Positions 29,305 through 37,871 of a DNA stretch of 64,000 nt are shown here, in pieces. The stretch is from assembly GCF_900108365.1 (NCBI RefSeq), contig NZ_FNWQ01000001.1, forward strand, positions 62,001 through 126,000, in the 5' to 3' direction. Each line of letters starts with the position of its first letter. Within the stretch, counting starts at the first letter, position 1. The notes under the pieces were generated by a model, which made no database searches, was not told the origin of the DNA, and saw nothing but the letters and a program-made list of their open reading frames with translations. The stretch comes from Chryseobacterium culicis (lineage in GTDB: Bacteria; Bacteroidota; Bacteroidia; Flavobacteriales; Weeksellaceae). Position numbers and translations under genes: made by a program.

Positions 29305-29787
29305 TTAAGATGGATCTACTAGGAATAAAGGTTGATCATACTCAACAGGAGTAGCATCGTCAACTAAAATCTTAACGATTTTTCCGCTGATTTCAGATTC
29401 AATCTGGTTGAATAATTTCATTGCTTCAATAACGCAAACTACTTTACCGGCAGAAACTTCGTCACCTACGTTAATAAATACGTCTTTGTCAGGAGATGGT
29501 TTTCTATAGAAAGTACCGATCATTGGAGACTTGATCGTTACATATTTGCTGTCATCAGATGCTGCTTCAGCTTTTTCAGCAGGTGCAGCAGCAGGAGTTG
29601 CAGCAGGTGCAGGAGCAGCTACTGCCTGCGGAGCAGTGTGGTATACTGCAGGTTGTGCATAAACAGCATCGCTTCCAGCTAATGGAGTTTTAATAGTGAT
29701 TTCGAAATCTTTAGTTTTGTACTTCACCTCTGATACTTCAGCTTTAGATACAAACTTGATAAGATTTTGTATGTCTTTAATGTCCAT
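29305..29787 (-). CDS. accB: Biotin carboxyl carrier protein of acetyl-CoA carboxylase
   Basis: 160 aa. Carries covalently bound biotin between AccC and AccA/AccD. An N-terminal helical domain (MDIKDIQNLIKFV), an alanine/proline-rich flexible linker (~55-85) and the C-terminal biotinyl domain with VIEAMKLFNQIE, the lysine of EAMK being the biotinylation site. The ATG at 29787 lies just downstream of TATCTTTG; longer in-frame forms would start upstream of the promoter. First gene of the accB-accC operon. Confidence 0.96.
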   Translation of the reverse strand: MDIKDIQNLIKFVSKAEVSEVKYKTKDFEITIKTPLAGSDAVYAQPAVYHTAPQAVAAPAPAATPAAAPAEKAEAASDDSKYVTIKSPMIGTFYRKPSPDKDVFINVGDEVSAGKVVCVIEAMKLFNQIESEISGKIVKILVDDATPVEYDQPLFLVDPS

Positions 29788-29810
29788 AAATTTGATATTT
29801 GATTTTGGCT

Positions 29811-29839
29811 CAAAGATACCAAAAAAACGTAAAAAACAA
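29811..29839 (-). promoter_or_regulatory. Promoter of accB-accC (TTG-N18-TATCTTTG)
   Basis: TTG at 29837-29839 and TATCTTTG at 29811-29818 with an 18-base spacer, 23 bases before the accB start. It directly adjoins the rpmF terminator. Confidence 0.7.
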
Positions 29840-29841
29840 CA

Positions 29842-29878
29842 AAAAACCGCCAAATTTTATCAAAATTGGGCGGTTTTT
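29842..29878 (-). terminator. Terminator of the yceD-rpmF operon
   Basis: Long stem ACCGCC-AATTTT with one mismatch, then a T6 run on the minus strand, 36 bases past the rpmF stop. Confidence 0.85.
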
Positions 29879-29914
29879 GTATTAAAATGAGGCTTTTTCG
29901 GTGAAAAGCGTCTC

Positions 29915-30118
29915 TTAGTTTTCTTCAGTAGCAGCTACTTCTTTTTCCAATACTACTTTACCTCTGTAGTAAAGTTTTCCTTCATGCCAGTGAGCTCTGT
30001 GGTATAGGTGAAGCTCTCCTGTTGTTGCATCTTTAGCTAATTGAGGAACTACAGCTTTGTAGTGAGTTCTTCTCTTATCTCTTCTTGTGGACGATTGTCT
30101 TCTCTTTGGATGTGCCAT
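29915..30118 (-). CDS. rpmF: 50S ribosomal protein L32
   Basis: 67 aa. Basic N-terminus [20 protein letters not shown] and the L32 pattern [24 protein letters not shown]. No CxxC pairs, so this is a zinc-independent form. It follows the YceD gene by 67 bases, the classic yceD-rpmF pairing, and ends at its own terminator. Confidence 0.96.
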   Translation of the reverse strand: MAHPKRRQSSTRRDKRRTHYKAVVPQLAKDATTGELHLYHRAHWHEGKLYYRGKVVLEKEVAATEEN

Positions 30119-30185
30119 TTTCTAATAACTTTTTTAATTGATGAGCGATGAGATTCATCATCTCATCATATTTAAATTATTCTAT

Positions 30186-30713
30186 TTAATTATTGTCTCT
30201 TAACTTTCTTAAAGCGTCCCATCGGGGATCACTTTCATGTTCTTCTTCATTTTCCTCAATCTCTTTAGGACTGAACTGATCAAGAATCTGAAGATCTTCA
30301 TCACTTACATTCGGTGAGATTTTTTTCATCGGTATAGAAAGCATCACATTTTCATAGATCAGATGAGCTACGTTAAAGGCGTGATCTGTACTGGGAATAG
30401 TAATGACATCTTCATTGCTGTCATCGTATTCTTCCCCGAAATTCACCAAAATTTTGATTTCATTCTCAATAGGATAGTCAAAATTATCGTTTGTAATATC
30501 ACAAACCAACTCCACTAATCCTTTAATTTTTATCTCAAATTCTAAAAAAGTAGTATGCTTATCAAGTGATACATGTACTTCTATTCTAGGATTTGTAAAT
30601 TCCTGTTCAGTGTCAAATAATTGAAAGAACGTTTTATCTATCTCAAACCTGAACTCGTGTTTTCCGATTTTCAGTCCGGAAAAGCTTACGTCATAGTTTC
30701 TTAACTTGTCCAT
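30186..30713 (-). CDS. YceD family protein (DUF177)
   Basis: 175 aa. YceD/DUF177 proteins are nearly always encoded next to rpmF and are linked to 23S rRNA or ribosome maturation. MDKLRNYDVSFSGLKIGKHEFRFEID opens a beta-rich N-terminal half, and the C-terminus is strongly acidic (EEIEENEEEHESDPRWDAL). The ATG at 30713 is preferred over a TTG five codons upstream that overlaps the -7 box. Cotranscribed with rpmF. Confidence 0.9.
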   Translation of the reverse strand: MDKLRNYDVSFSGLKIGKHEFRFEIDKTFFQLFDTEQEFTNPRIEVHVSLDKHTTFLEFEIKIKGLVELVCDITNDNFDYPIENEIKILVNFGEEYDDSNEDVITIPSTDHAFNVAHLIYENVMLSIPMKKISPNVSDEDLQILDQFSPKEIEENEEEHESDPRWDALRKLRDNN

Positions 30714-30725
30714 AAAATGAGTGTG

Positions 30726-30755
30726 CAAAAATATGCATTTTTTTTATAATAACAA
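30726..30755 (-). promoter_or_regulatory. Promoter of yceD-rpmF (TTG-N19-TATTTTTG)
   Basis: TTG at 30753-30755 and TATTTTTG at 30726-30733, 12 bases before the ATG at 30713. Confidence 0.65.
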
Positions 30756-30797
30756 ATAAAATCTGAAACAAATTAATTTAAAATTTGTTTTAAAGAT

Positions 30798-31889
30798 TTA
30801 TGCTTCAGTTTCCTCCGGTAGATCTTCATCTATTCCGTTGTCTACAACCATTTTTCTTGGCTGCAGGCGGTTATTCATCAGTTCGCTGTATTCAATTCTG
30901 TTCTTGAAAACTTTAATTGCTGTGAAGATAGCTTCTGTAAAGCTCTGCTCATCGGCTATATTTTTTCCCGCAATATCATAGGCCACTCCATGATCCGGAG
31001 ATGTTCTGATAAATGGAAGTCCTGCAGTGTAATTTACCCCTTCTTCGTAAGCTAATGTTTTAAAGGGAGCTAATCCCTGATCGTGGTACATGGCTAAAAC
31101 AGCATCGAAATTTTTATATTTACTTGGCTGGAAGAAGCTGTCGGCAGGGAAAGGACCAAAGGCTAATATTCCGTTATCAGAAAGTTCTTTGATGGCCGGG
31201 CTGATGATCTCGATTTCTTCATTTCCGATAACACCGCCGTCTCCTGCATGAGGGTTTAATCCCAGTACCGCAATTTTAGGTTTTTGAATGCAGAAATCTT
31301 CTATTAATGTCTGGTTTAATACTCTGATCTGTTTCTTTATTTTTTCCTTGGAAATATTTTCAGCAATCTGCGCAATAGGAATGTGGTGGGTAGAAACGGC
31401 TACCTTCAGATCTTCAGTCACCAGGAACATGAGTCCTTTTTTGTTGAATTTTTCTTCAAAATATCCTGTATGCCCGGCGTGTTTAAAACCCATTTTCACC
31501 ATCTCATCCTTATTGATGGGAGCTGTTACAAGAACGTCAATATCTCCTTTGATCAAAGCTTCAGTAGCTGCTTCAAGAGAATCTATTGCCATTTTCGTGG
31601 ATTCTTCCGTAGGAACTCCTAATTCCACATTGACATTTTCTTTGGTAAGGTTAACCATATTAAGTTTCCCCGCCTGAGCCTGTGAAGCTTCGTTAACGTA
31701 GTTGAAATTAAGATTCAGCTTGAAAATATTTTTCTGATAAGTGAATAATTTTCCCGAGCCAAAAATTACAGGAGTGAAAAAATCTGTAATGGTTTTGTCT
31801 TTCAGAGACTTCATAATGATCTCCGGGCCGATGCCGTTGAAATCACCGATTGAAATTCCTACTCGTACTTTATGGTTTTTTGGGCTCAT
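30798..31889 (-). CDS. pdxA: 4-hydroxythreonine-4-phosphate dehydrogenase
   Basis: 363 aa. NAD-dependent oxidation of 4-phosphohydroxy-threonine in pyridoxal phosphate synthesis. GISIGDFNGIGPEIIMKSL opens the protein; VTAPINKDEM, GHTGYFEE with a metal histidine, GLNPHAGDGG and MYHDQGLAPFK with a second metal histidine follow, then SPDHGVAYDIAGK. The last ~20 residues (DNGIDEDLPEETEA) are an acidic tail beyond the usual family length. Divergent from ribE with a 48-bp shared promoter gap. Confidence 0.96.
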   Translation of the reverse strand: MSPKNHKVRVGISIGDFNGIGPEIIMKSLKDKTITDFFTPVIFGSGKLFTYQKNIFKLNLNFNYVNEASQAQAGKLNMVNLTKENVNVELGVPTEESTKMAIDSLEAATEALIKGDIDVLVTAPINKDEMVKMGFKHAGHTGYFEEKFNKKGLMFLVTEDLKVAVSTHHIPIAQIAENISKEKIKKQIRVLNQTLIEDFCIQKPKIAVLGLNPHAGDGGVIGNEEIEIISPAIKELSDNGILAFGPFPADSFFQPSKYKNFDAVLAMYHDQGLAPFKTLAYEEGVNYTAGLPFIRTSPDHGVAYDIAGKNIADEQSFTEAIFTAIKVFKNRIEYSELMNNRLQPRKMVVDNGIDEDLPEETEA

Positions 31890-31895
31890 TTTGAT

Positions 31896-31903
31896 TATCT
31901 TTG
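31896..31903 (+). promoter_or_regulatory. -7 box (TATCTTTG) of ribE
   Basis: TATCTTTG 34 bases upstream of the ribE ATG, lying partly against the pdxA start. Confidence 0.55.
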
Positions 31904-31917
31904 AAGATTATAATTTA

Positions 31918-31925
31918 CAAATTTA
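31918..31925 (-). promoter_or_regulatory. -7 box (TAAATTTG) of pdxA
   Basis: TAAATTTG 28 bases before the pdxA ATG, interleaved with the ribE promoter, so the two transcripts start within about 30 bases of each other. Confidence 0.55.
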
Positions 31926-31937
31926 GCAAAAAATAAT

Positions 31938-32522
31938 ATGTTCACAGGAATTATTGAAGCAGTTGGTGTTATTGAGAAGATTGAAGAAAAAGGAAGCAAT
32001 ATAGATTTTACCTTGACATGCCCTTTCACAAACGAATTAAAAATTGATCAGAGCCTTGCCCATAACGGCTGCTGCCTCACGGTTGTTGAAATAAAAGACA
32101 ATCAGTATGTGGTAACCGCTATTAACGAAACACTGGAAAAAACAAACCTTGGAAAATGGGAATTGGGTACCGTGGTGAATCTGGAGCGATGCATGAAGAT
32201 GGATGGGAGGCTGGATGGCCATATCGTTCAGGGACATGTGGATAAAACCGGTGAAGTAGTAGGAATTGAAAATAAAGACGGAAGTTATTTTATTACTATG
32301 AAGTATGATAGTGACGGCAGTTTTGTGACAGTGCCACAGGGTTCTATCACGGTAAACGGAATCAGTCTTACAGTGGCAAAAAGTGAAGATGCACAGTTCT
32401 CTGTAGCTATTATTCCTTACACATGGGAATTTACCAATATGAAACATTTGAAAATTGGTGACAAAGTAAACCTGGAATTTGATATTATTGGTAAGTATAT
32501 TGCTAGGTTAATTAAAAAGTAG
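31938..32522 (+). CDS. ribE: Riboflavin synthase, alpha chain
   Basis: 194 aa. Joins two 6,7-dimethyl-8-ribityllumazine molecules to give riboflavin. The typical MFTGIIEAVG start and two homologous lumazine-binding halves are visible, each with its own signature (NGCCLTVVE near residue 37 and NGISLTVAK near 135). No FMN-riboswitch-like structure fits in the short leader. One base separates its stop from the histidine kinase start, so the two are cotranscribed. Confidence 0.96.
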   Translation: MFTGIIEAVGVIEKIEEKGSNIDFTLTCPFTNELKIDQSLAHNGCCLTVVEIKDNQYVVTAINETLEKTNLGKWELGTVVNLERCMKMDGRLDGHIVQGHVDKTGEVVGIENKDGSYFITMKYDSDGSFVTVPQGSITVNGISLTVAKSEDAQFSVAIIPYTWEFTNMKHLKIGDKVNLEFDIIGKYIARLIKK

Positions 32523-32523
32523 A

Positions 32524-33978
32524 ATGTCAATTAATAAATATAAAGGATATAGCTTAAGAAACCGTGTGTTTTTTGGTTTCCTCCTGGTATGTTTTTTAAG
32601 TGTAGTGGCTACATCACTTGTTCCATACTTTGTATTGAGGAATAATTCCATGCAGCAAAGTAATATTGACATGCAGGAGAAAACCAATGCTGTAATGCGG
32701 TATCTGGACTATGCGGTAAGCCAGACTCTTGTAGAAACACAGGATCTTCCCAAAGTTTTAGGAAATAAAATTTTTGAAATTGCAGATATTAATCAGCATG
32801 ATATTGTTATTTATGACCTCAAAGGTAATTATCTGCTTTCCAATAAAGATGAAGCTTTAATAGATCAGAAAACAATTCCGATAGAGATTGTAAATAGAAT
32901 TCTGGCAACCGACGCAAGAGTTGATATGGTAAGATATGACACGGCTAAAGATGCCAAGCTTACCTCTTCTTATCTTTTACTGAAGAACAATGAACTGGAA
33001 CCGGTCGGGATTGTTTATATTCCTTTATATCATAATGAATCTGCCTATCTGGATGTTCTTCACCAGTATGTAAAATATATTCTTTTAGTAGATATTTTCC
33101 TTATTTTATTCAGCATCTGGATCAGCTGGGTGACCTCTAACAGCCTTGCAAAGACCATTACGAAATTCTCTGATATGATTACCCGTATTACATTGTTTGA
33201 AAATGAAATGCGTCCTATCAGATATTATAAAAATGATGAGCTTAATGCGTTGGCAAGAGCTTATAACAGAATGATTCTGCAGATTCAGGATCAGAAAGAA
33301 AGGCTCCGGTTTAAAGCATCTGAAGAAGCATGGAGAGAAATGGCAAAACAGGTAGCCCATGAGGTGAAGAACCCGTTAACACCCATGAAACTGACTATTC
33401 AGAATTTTGAAAGAAAATTTGACCCGGAAGATCCGAATATCAGAGAGAGGGTAAAGCAGATGAGTAAAACAATTGTAGATCAGATAGACCTGATTGCCAC
33501 TGTGGCTTCAGCTTTCTCCGAATTTGCAAAACTTCCTGAAAAAAATAATGAAGTGATCAATCTGAATACAGAAGTGGAAGATATTCTCCGTGTATTCAAT
33601 GATGACAGTATTTTTATGCATGCCAACAAGAGCAATATTATGATCAATATGGACAGGATTTACCTTTCCAGAATCATCACCAATCTTGTGACCAATGCAA
33701 AACAGGCTGAAAGTGATGAAAGAAAACTCATCATCAATGTAGATGTGGAACAGCATCAGAGAAGAGTGATTATTTCTGTTCAGGATAACGGAATCGGAAT
33801 TCCTGAAAATATGTATGAGAGAATCTTTGAACCGAATTTTACTTCTAAAAACAGTGGAATGGGGCTTGGCTTATCTATGGTAAGAAAAATGATTGAAGAT
33901 TATAAGGGGGAGATCTCTGTAAAATCTGAAGTAGGGAAGGGGTCCACATTTATTATTACACTGCCTACCAATTTATAG
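32524..33978 (+). CDS. Membrane sensor histidine kinase
   Basis: 484 aa. Membrane segments at ~12-34 and ~180-205 flank a ~145-residue extracytoplasmic sensor region. A HAMP-like linker leads to the H-box VAHEVKNPLTPMKL (His at ~279), then the N-box NLVTNAKQAE, G1 DNGIGIPE, F-box FEPNFTSKNSG and G2 GMGLGLSMVR. The NtrY-like layout suggests a sensor of the HisKA/HATPase class. No response regulator gene adjoins. It sits between ribE and a tRNA methyltransferase gene with 1-base spacing on each side, an odd position for a kinase. Confidence 0.9.
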   Translation: MSINKYKGYSLRNRVFFGFLLVCFLSVVATSLVPYFVLRNNSMQQSNIDMQEKTNAVMRYLDYAVSQTLVETQDLPKVLGNKIFEIADINQHDIVIYDLKGNYLLSNKDEALIDQKTIPIEIVNRILATDARVDMVRYDTAKDAKLTSSYLLLKNNELEPVGIVYIPLYHNESAYLDVLHQYVKYILLVDIFLILFSIWISWVTSNSLAKTITKFSDMITRITLFENEMRPIRYYKNDELNALARAYNRMILQIQDQKERLRFKASEEAWREMAKQVAHEVKNPLTPMKLTIQNFERKFDPEDPNIRERVKQMSKTIVDQIDLIATVASAFSEFAKLPEKNNEVINLNTEVEDILRVFNDDSIFMHANKSNIMINMDRIYLSRIITNLVTNAKQAESDERKLIINVDVEQHQRRVIISVQDNGIGIPENMYERIFEPNFTSKNSGMGLGLSMVRKMIEDYKGEISVKSEVGKGSTFIITLPTNL

Positions 33979-34670
33979 TGAAGCCTTTTACTTTTAAGCA
34001 GTTTCAGATTCAGCAGTCTAAAAACGTCTTTCGTGTGGGAACAGACGGTGTTCTGCTTGGTGCATTGGCTGACGTTGAAAATGCTTTCAAAATACTGGAA
34101 GTAGGTACCGGTACAGGATTGATTTCTCTTATGCTGGCACAAAGAAATCCGCAGGCGGTATTTTTAGGGCTGGATATTAATGAGGATGCTGCCAGGCTTA
34201 CCCAACTCAATTTTGAAAATTCTCCTTTTGATGCAAGGTTAAAAAATAAGTTTCAGGATTTTAAAACTTTTGAAACGGAAGAGCGTTTTGACCGGATCGT
34301 TTCCAATCCTCCCTATTTTGAGGAATCTGGGTCTGAGAAGGATAAAATTGCACGGCAGACCGTGGAGTTAAACTTTATACAGTTAATAACCAAGGCATCA
34401 CAGCTTTTGTCTGTAATCGGAATTTTTTCAGTCATTATTCCTGTTGAGGCAGGCGAAGTTTTTATTTCAGTGGGAAAAGAAAATGGTTTGTTTCTGAATC
34501 GTAGAATCAATATCAAAGGAATTGAAAACTCAAAGACTAAAAGACTGGTTCTGGAATTTTCTTCAAAAGAAAAAGAAATCAACGAGTCTGACTTTATTAT
34601 AGAAAAAAGTCCGAGACAATACTCGGACCAATATCTTGAACTCACCAAAGAGTTTCATGTTTTTAAGTAA
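33978..34670 (+). CDS. trmN6: tRNA1(Val) (adenine(37)-N6)-methyltransferase-like protein
   Basis: 230 aa, SAM-dependent. GTG start overlaps the kinase stop by one base (TAGTG). VGTDGVLLGALADV, the SAM-binding VGTGTGLISLMLAQRNP and the catalytic NPPYF motif in RIVSNPPYFEES match the TrmN6/YfiC family, which methylates A37 of tRNA-Val. Full length for the family. Translational coupling with the upstream kinase gene is likely. Confidence 0.88.
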   Translation: MKPFTFKQFQIQQSKNVFRVGTDGVLLGALADVENAFKILEVGTGTGLISLMLAQRNPQAVFLGLDINEDAARLTQLNFENSPFDARLKNKFQDFKTFETEERFDRIVSNPPYFEESGSEKDKIARQTVELNFIQLITKASQLLSVIGIFSVIIPVEAGEVFISVGKENGLFLNRRINIKGIENSKTKRLVLEFSSKEKEINESDFIIEKSPRQYSDQYLELTKEFHVFK

Positions 34671-34710
34671 AGAAGTTAGTTAATTCCAACTTTTCTTCAT
34701 CCCTATATTC

Positions 34711-35421
34711 TTATTCAAATAATTCTGAAGTATCCAATACAGAAACTTTTCCGTCTTCACATCTGATGGCTTCACCAGGGAAGTTTTGGATCATGTGGTA
34801 ATCGTGTGTTGCCATTACTACTGCAGCACCGTTTTCAAGGGCAACCTGCTTTAACAGCGTCATAATTTCGTTGGAAGTTTCAGGGTCAAGGTTTCCTGTA
34901 GGCTCGTCTGCTAAAATAAGATCCGGGTGGTTAAGAAGAGCTCTTGCGATGGCAATACGCTGCTGCTCTCCCCCTGAAAGTTCGTGAGGCATTTTGTGCT
35001 TTTTACTTTTCATGTTCACACTTCCTAAAACCTCGTTGATACGGTCTTCCATTTTTACTTTATCATTCCATCCTGTAGCTTCAAGAACGAACTTTAAGTT
35101 TTTCTCAACGGTTCTGTCTGAAAGCAACTGGAAATCCTGGAATACAATTCCTAGTTTTCTCCTTAGGTTAGGAATATCAGACGGCTTTAGCTTTGCCAGG
35201 TCAAATCCTACAACAGCTCCGTGTCCTGATGCCAACGGAATATGTCCGTAGAGCGTTTTCAGAAGGGAACTTTTTCCGGAACCTGTTTTTCCGATAAGAT
35301 AGCAGAATCTACCTTTTTTAATGTTAAGATTTACATCAGAAAGTACAGTAAAGTTTTTTTGCGCAATCTTTGCGTTTTGCAAACTTATAATGTTGTCTCC
35401 GGAGATATGTGTATGTGGCAT
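34711..35421 (-). CDS. ftsE: Cell division ATP-binding protein FtsE-like
   Basis: 236 aa ABC ATPase: Walker [12 protein letters not shown] (~45), Q-loop [11 protein letters not shown] signature [15 protein letters not shown], Walker [13 protein letters not shown] and switch histidine MATHDYH. Length and sequence fit FtsE, which with the membrane protein FtsX controls peptidoglycan hydrolases at the septum. No ftsX adjoins here, so the assignment rests on sequence style; LolD is the alternative. Confidence 0.82.
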   Translation of the reverse strand: MPHTHISGDNIISLQNAKIAQKNFTVLSDVNLNIKKGRFCYLIGKTGSGKSSLLKTLYGHIPLASGHGAVVGFDLAKLKPSDIPNLRRKLGIVFQDFQLLSDRTVEKNLKFVLEATGWNDKVKMEDRINEVLGSVNMKSKKHKMPHELSGGEQQRIAIARALLNHPDLILADEPTGNLDPETSNEIMTLLKQVALENGAAVVMATHDYHMIQNFPGEAIRCEDGKVSVLDTSELFE

Positions 35422-35524
35422 AATTTAATTTTAAAGACTGTTTCTAACAAAAATATTTCAACTTTTAAAAATAGAAAAAAGATGTTGATCCAGCCTAAAT
35501 TTTAGTAAATTTTAACAACAAAAA

Positions 35525-35550
35525 ATGCCTGAAAAGGGACTTCTCAAGCA
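35525..35550 (-). terminator. Terminator of rpmH
   Basis: Stem TGCCTGAAAA/TTCTCAAGCA (two imperfect positions), then a T-rich run on the minus strand, 26 bases past the rpmH stop. Confidence 0.7.
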
Positions 35551-35575
35551 TGATTTGTATATGATAATAAAAAGA

Positions 35576-35734
35576 TTATCTCTTAGCGCGTGCAGCACTT
35601 ACAGTTAAACTCTTTCTGCCTTTAGCTCTTCTCGCAGCCAAAACTCTTCTTCCATTTGGCGTAGACATTCTTTCTCTGAAACCGTGTTTGTTTCTTCTTT
35701 TTCTTTCTGATGGCTGGAATGTTCTTTTACTCAT
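35576..35734 (-). CDS. rpmH: 50S ribosomal protein L34
   Basis: 52 aa. Reads [20 protein letters not shown], then the family block [19 protein letters not shown], ending in a basic tail [13 protein letters not shown]34 is a small basic protein of the large subunit. Strong consensus promoter upstream and terminator downstream, so it is monocistronic. In many bacteria rpmH sits by rnpA and dnaA; neither is nearby. Confidence 0.96.
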   Translation of the reverse strand: MSKRTFQPSERKRRNKHGFRERMSTPNGRRVLAARRAKGRKSLTVSAARAKR

Positions 35735-35778
35735 TACTATATGTTTAAATCGTAATTAATCTATTAATTTTCAGGTTG

Positions 35779-35808
35779 CAAAGATATATAAAATTTTATA
35801 AGTTGCAA
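35779..35808 (-). promoter_or_regulatory. Strong promoter of rpmH (TTG-N19-TATCTTTG)
   Basis: TTG at 35806-35808 and TATCTTTG at 35779-35786, spacer 19, both at consensus, 44 bases upstream of the rpmH ATG. A clear example of a flavobacterial vegetative promoter. Confidence 0.75.
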
Positions 35809-35930
35809 ACTTTAATTATCTTTTTTTAAAATTAAATGCAATGTTTTTTGGGCAGGTATTGGTAAACCCTGATGGAAAAACTGTTTTTTCCGGTGCAAAA
35901 ATAATATTTAAATGATTTATATAAAAGCTC

Positions 35931-35938
35931 TATCTTTG
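35931..35938 (+). promoter_or_regulatory. -7 box (TATCTTTG) of the DHH phosphoesterase gene
   Basis: TATCTTTG 33 bases before the ATG at 35972; in-frame upstream start codons lie outside the predicted transcript. Confidence 0.6.
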
Positions 35939-35971
35939 AAAACTTTAATTTTAACGAAAAATAAACACCGG

Positions 35972-36976
35972 ATGTTTACACCAGCAGAACTTTTAGATAT
36001 TAATACATTACTAACCCAGGACAGCAAAATAGTGATCCTTACGCATTATAATCCGGATGGAGATGCTATCGGATCAAGTCTGGGATTGAAGCATTATCTG
36101 AAAGCAAAAGGAATTTTAGCCGAGGTTATAGTACCTAATGATTTTCCGAAATTTCTGAAATGGATGCCGGAGGCAAAAAAAGTTATTATTGCTGAATATA
36201 AAAGAAAGCTGGCTTCTGATATGATTGCAGGCGCAGATGTTATTTTCTGTCTGGATTTTAATTCTCCGTCAAGAATCGGTTTATTAGGAGACTGGCTGGT
36301 AAAGGCTCCTGGAAAGAAAATTCTTATTGACCACCACCAGCAGCCGGAACAATTTGATTTCGTGTATTCAGATACGGTGATCCCTGCAACTTCACAAATG
36401 GTCTATCATTTTATTGAAGCCATGAATGATGAAAAACTGGTTAATCAGGATATGGCAGAATGTCTTTATACCGGAATTATGACAGATACAGGTGGTTTCC
36501 GTTTTCGTTCTACCAGTGCCACTACGCACAGAATTATTGCAAATCTTATCGAACATGGGGCAGATCCTGCAATGATCACCTCCAATACATGGGATACTAA
36601 TACGGTTTCCCGACTGCATCTGCTTGCTCTTGTCCTGGGAAGAATAGAAGTAGTGAATGACGGAACGGTAGCTATTTTGAGCCTTACCAGAAACGAACTC
36701 AAAGAATTTGGCTTCCAGAAAGGAGATACGGAAGGTTTTGTGAATTATGGTCTGAGCATTGCCGGAGTGACAATGTCTGCATTTTTCATGGAAGATCTGT
36801 ATGAAGACTTCGTTAAAATTTCCTTCAGAAGCAAAGATGATGTGGATGTGAACCAATTCTCAAGAAAATACTTCAACGGTGGCGGGCATATTAATGCGGC
36901 CGGAGGAAAATCTCTAGACTCTTTAGCCGGAACAATTGCCAACTTTAAGGAGAAAGTAAAAGAAGAAGGTTTTTAA
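35972..36976 (+). CDS. DHH-family phosphoesterase (NrnA-like)
   Basis: 334 aa. Bifunctional oligoribonuclease/pAp phosphatase family. Motifs: HYNPDGDAIGSSLGL (metal-binding Asp), ADVIFCLDFNS, the DHH signature ILIDHHQQPEQFD (~110), and the DHHA1 C-terminal motif GGGHINAAGG (~310). Predicted to clear short RNA and pAp in the cytoplasm. The ATG at 35972 (MFTPAELLDI) was chosen because the -7 box lies inside the longer reading frame. Convergent with the patatin gene, 15 bases from its stop. Confidence 0.9.
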   Translation: MFTPAELLDINTLLTQDSKIVILTHYNPDGDAIGSSLGLKHYLKAKGILAEVIVPNDFPKFLKWMPEAKKVIIAEYKRKLASDMIAGADVIFCLDFNSPSRIGLLGDWLVKAPGKKILIDHHQQPEQFDFVYSDTVIPATSQMVYHFIEAMNDEKLVNQDMAECLYTGIMTDTGGFRFRSTSATTHRIIANLIEHGADPAMITSNTWDTNTVSRLHLLALVLGRIEVVNDGTVAILSLTRNELKEFGFQKGDTEGFVNYGLSIAGVTMSAFFMEDLYEDFVKISFRSKDDVDVNQFSRKYFNGGGHINAAGGKSLDSLAGTIANFKEKVKEEGF

Positions 36977-36991
36977 GAGCGAAAATAGCTT

Positions 36992-37801
36992 TTACGTTAT
37001 ACTTTTACGAAACCCTTTTTCTTCAAGTTCCTGACAGGTGTACTCATAGACCTGCTGAAACATTTCGTCTATGTATCTTTTGTTGAAAAGACTGTATTTC
37101 GTCATTTTGGGCGGATCTAAAAATATATTGCAGTATTTTGCTTTAGAATACACCGATTTTGCGATGGCTAAGTGAAGAATCCTGTCAAATTCTTTCATCA
37201 GACTCATTTTCTTCAGTTCATCATAACTGATTGAATTGACATGGGAGGCAATAAGGAAATTGCACTTGTCCATAATAGGTTCAATAGGAAGATTGTCCAG
37301 AACACCGCCATCTACATAGATTTTCTCGCCCATCCTCACCGGGGGAAGAATAAAAGGAACACTGGAAGAAGCCAGTAGCGGTCCGAAAAGTTCTCCCTCA
37401 GAGAAAAAATCTACAATACCATGAGTCATTTCTGTAGCGGCAACATAAACCGGAATTTCTAGAATACTGAAATTATCTTCCGGAAAATAATCCTTGAACA
37501 GTTTTAAAATAAAATTAGAGCTGAAAATTCCGTTTTTTGATAATTTTAAAGATGACCGGGAGAAAAAGGACGTATGTCTTACAATTTCCATCATCTCATC
37601 CGGGGTTTTACCAAAAGAATAAAACGCACCAATAATAGAACCAGCGCTGGTTCCTGAGATAATATGCGGTTTCAGGTGATATTCTTCCAGAGCTTTCAGT
37701 ACAGCAATATGGGCAATCCCACGCATTCCTCCGCCTGAAAGTGTAAGTCCGATAACCGGTGATGCCGGTGATTTCTTTTTTTTGAATGAGAATAAAGCCA
37801 T
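36992..37801 (-). CDS. Patatin-like phospholipase
   Basis: 269 aa. Oxyanion loop GLTLSGGGMRGIAHI (~17-31), nucleophile elbow SGTSAGSIIG (~48) and the catalytic aspartate in YVDGGVLDNLP form the patatin Ser-Asp dyad. The single-domain RssA/YlbK-like architecture lacks signal peptide and C-terminal barrel, so it is predicted to be cytoplasmic or peripherally membrane-bound. The basic N-terminus FSFKKKKS could touch membranes. Lipid substrate unknown. Confidence 0.9.
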   Translation of the reverse strand: MALFSFKKKKSPASPVIGLTLSGGGMRGIAHIAVLKALEEYHLKPHIISGTSAGSIIGAFYSFGKTPDEMMEIVRHTSFFSRSSLKLSKNGIFSSNFILKLFKDYFPEDNFSILEIPVYVAATEMTHGIVDFFSEGELFGPLLASSSVPFILPPVRMGEKIYVDGGVLDNLPIEPIMDKCNFLIASHVNSISYDELKKMSLMKEFDRILHLAIAKSVYSKAKYCNIFLDPPKMTKYSLFNKRYIDEMFQQVYEYTCQELEEKGFRKSIT

Positions 37802-37871
37802 TGCAAAAATTATCCTCTACTAATATACAGGAATTTTTATTAAAAAAGCTTTAATCTAATAGAGTAAGACT

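Noticed and set aside
30766..30790. AT-only inverted repeat after pdxA
   Set aside because: Weak stem without a T run on the minus strand; not a convincing terminator.
31904..31937. Possible FMN riboswitch before ribE
   Set aside because: The leader is only about 30 bases, far too short for an RFN element.
34711..35421. Calling the ABC ATPase LolD instead of FtsE
   Set aside because: The sequence looks closer to FtsE, but without ftsX adjacent the two cannot be fully separated by eye.
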